Origin: an uncultured Mycoplasmatota bacterium
Lineage (GTDB): Bacteria; Bacillota_I; Bacilli_A; RF39; UBA660
Assembly: GCA_946491675.1 (NCBI GenBank)
Contig: CAMLYN010000039.1
Location: 1-8,967 of the forward strand
DNA: 8,967 nt
Direction: 5' to 3'
Of this stretch, positions 8,411 to 8,967 are shown one piece after another (the stretch's first letter is position 1; each line of letters opens with the position of its first letter). The position numbers and the translations under genes were made by a program. Below the pieces are notes generated by a model. The model saw only the letters and a program-made list of their open reading frames with translations. It was not told the origin of the DNA and made no database searches.

Positions 8411-8714
8411 ATATTTGAGGTTGTTTAATTATATTATTGATATTGCTAATTTGTTTTGCAATAAAATTGGAATAATCAGAATATCGAAGAAAGTCCATTT
8501 GATTTTTTAGACTAGAAAATCCTTCAGCAATTTTTGATAATGAATTTACTGTTTTTTCTAAATTATTTTTGGTAATATTAGAGCCATAATATTCAGTAAT
8601 AAGTTTTCTGATAAAATCGGATTGTGATAATTTTATTTTAGACGATTTTTCTTCTAACATTTTCTTTTCTGTTTCGTTTAGATAAACATTAATTTTAATA
8701 TTCCTTGTTCTCAT
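8409..8714 (-). CDS. mobC: MobC-like ribbon-helix-helix relaxosome protein (101 aa)
   Basis: MobC-type proteins bind oriT as dimers and help a relaxase reach the nick site. The N-terminus has the ribbon-helix-helix form seen in that family: a basic beta strand (TRNIKINVYLN, 3-13), helix A (ETEKKMLEEKSSKI), then LSQSDFIRKLITEY (29-42) as helix B. The C-terminal half is a helix pattern (NSLSKIAEGFSSLKNQMDFL) probably used for oligomerisation or relaxase contact. The length is normal. The start has AGAAAGGA about ten bases upstream. No relaxase gene lies downstream: the neighbour is the convergent methyltransferase, so this gene is an orphan or acts with a relaxase elsewhere. A plain RHH transcription regulator is the main alternative. 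Confidence 0.75.
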   Translation of the reverse strand: MRTRNIKINVYLNETEKKMLEEKSSKIKLSQSDFIRKLITEYYGSNITKNNLEKTVNSLSKIAEGFSSLKNQMDFLRYSDYSNFIAKQISNINNIIKQPQI

Positions 8715-8743
8715 TTTTAATTTTCCTTTCTAATTTTTAAGGG

Positions 8744-8816
8744 TATGGGATTCCCCATAAATCGAAAACGTGCGGGAGTAGGTTTTCAGTGCTGGCTAGA
8801 CAAAAAAATTACTCCC
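8744..8816. other. Second oriT-like block upstream of the mobC-like gene
   Basis: Three inverted repeats are packed into a GC-rich patch: TATGGG (8744-8749)/CCCATA (8754-8759) around ATTC; GAAAAC (8764-8769)/GTTTTC (8782-8787) around GTGCGGGAGTAG; and GGGAGTA (8774-8780)/TACTCCC (8810-8816). It lies directly upstream of mobC, the usual site of oriT in MobC systems. It shares no obvious sequence with the MobV-type block at 36-90. The first palindrome could instead be an operator for the RHH protein. I cannot place a nick site. Confidence 0.42.
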
Positions 8817-8832
8817 AATTTAGATAAAATAT

Positions 8833-8874
8833 AAAAAGAGGATTAAATTATTTTTATAATTTTTTCCTCTTTTT
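8833..8874. terminator. Symmetric bidirectional terminator
   Basis: The outer stem AAAAAGAGGA (8833-8842)/TCCTCTTTTT (8865-8874) and inner stem AAATTAT (8845-8851)/ATAATTT (8856-8862) are separated by two-base TT loops, with a TTTT apical loop. T-runs flank both sides. It would end the minus-strand ORF entering from the right and insulate the mobC region. Confidence 0.75.
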
Positions 8875-8884
8875 TTGAATTTAT

Positions 8885-8967
8885 TTATATAAAAATAAAT
8901 TCATTTAATATAATTTCTTCAGCCATATTTTTGTAATTATTCATAAGTTTTGACCATTCTATATGAT
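8885..8967 (-). CDS. C-terminal fragment of a minus-strand gene cut by the window edge
   Basis: An open minus-strand frame enters from the right edge, reads HIEWSKLMNNYKNMAEEIIL and six more residues, and stops at TAA (8887-8885). A good terminator follows 11 bases later, which supports a real gene end. Only 26 residues are visible, so no function can be given. Confidence 0.45.
   Translation of the reverse strand, partial: HIEWSKLMNNYKNMAEEIILNEFIFI

Overview
The window is very AT-rich with short intergenic gaps, strong AGGAG-type ribosome binding sites and a tRNA with an encoded CCA end. This points to a low-GC Gram-positive host (Bacillota, or a relative near the Erysipelotrichia/Mollicutes). 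TGG is the Trp codon and TGA is used as a stop (recombinase gene), so the standard code applies. Most genes look accessory and mobile; no core housekeeping protein gene is present.

Left part (about 1-5650): this looks like most or all of an integrative mobilizable element. A minus-strand operon runs promoter (5294-5321), 35-codon leader ORF (5173-5280), terminator/attenuator (5148-5190), large serine recombinase (3316-5118), MobV-family relaxase (2060-3319, ATGA overlap) and a small two-helix membrane protein (1537-2022). Facing it is a plus-strand pair of unknown envelope genes (227-892, 894-1403). A structured block at 36-90 upstream of this pair resembles a MobV-type origin of transfer. 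The two gene sets converge on a 105-bp cluster of inverted repeats (1409-1514).

Middle (about 5327-6021): a 91-codon unknown gene, two hairpins, and a tRNA-Gly(TCC) gene with its own promoter, all on the minus strand. The stretch 5603-6021 has no protein gene. Besides the tRNA it holds terminators at 5633-5654 and 5840-5869 and a second 12-bp copy of the tRNA 3' end at 5877-5888. That copy could be an attachment-site scar or a tRNA relic.

Right part (6022-8967): a plus-strand two-gene operon. The first gene encodes an unusual 559-residue protein with a DUF6602-like, possibly nuclease-like N-terminus joined to an RBBP9/YdeN-type alpha/beta hydrolase. The second encodes a class I SAM methyltransferase. 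Convergent to these is a MobC-like ribbon-helix-helix relaxosome gene (8409-8714) with a second, unrelated oriT-like block upstream (8744-8816) and no relaxase beside it in the window. A symmetric terminator and the last 26 codons of another minus-strand ORF close the window.

Overall this appears to be two adjacent mobile modules, a MobV/serine-recombinase element and a MobC/oriT-bearing one, meeting near a tRNA-Gly gene. The points most worth checking are the leader-peptide attenuator in front of the recombinase, the DUF6602-hydrolase fusion with an internal start site, and the tRNA-end duplication.
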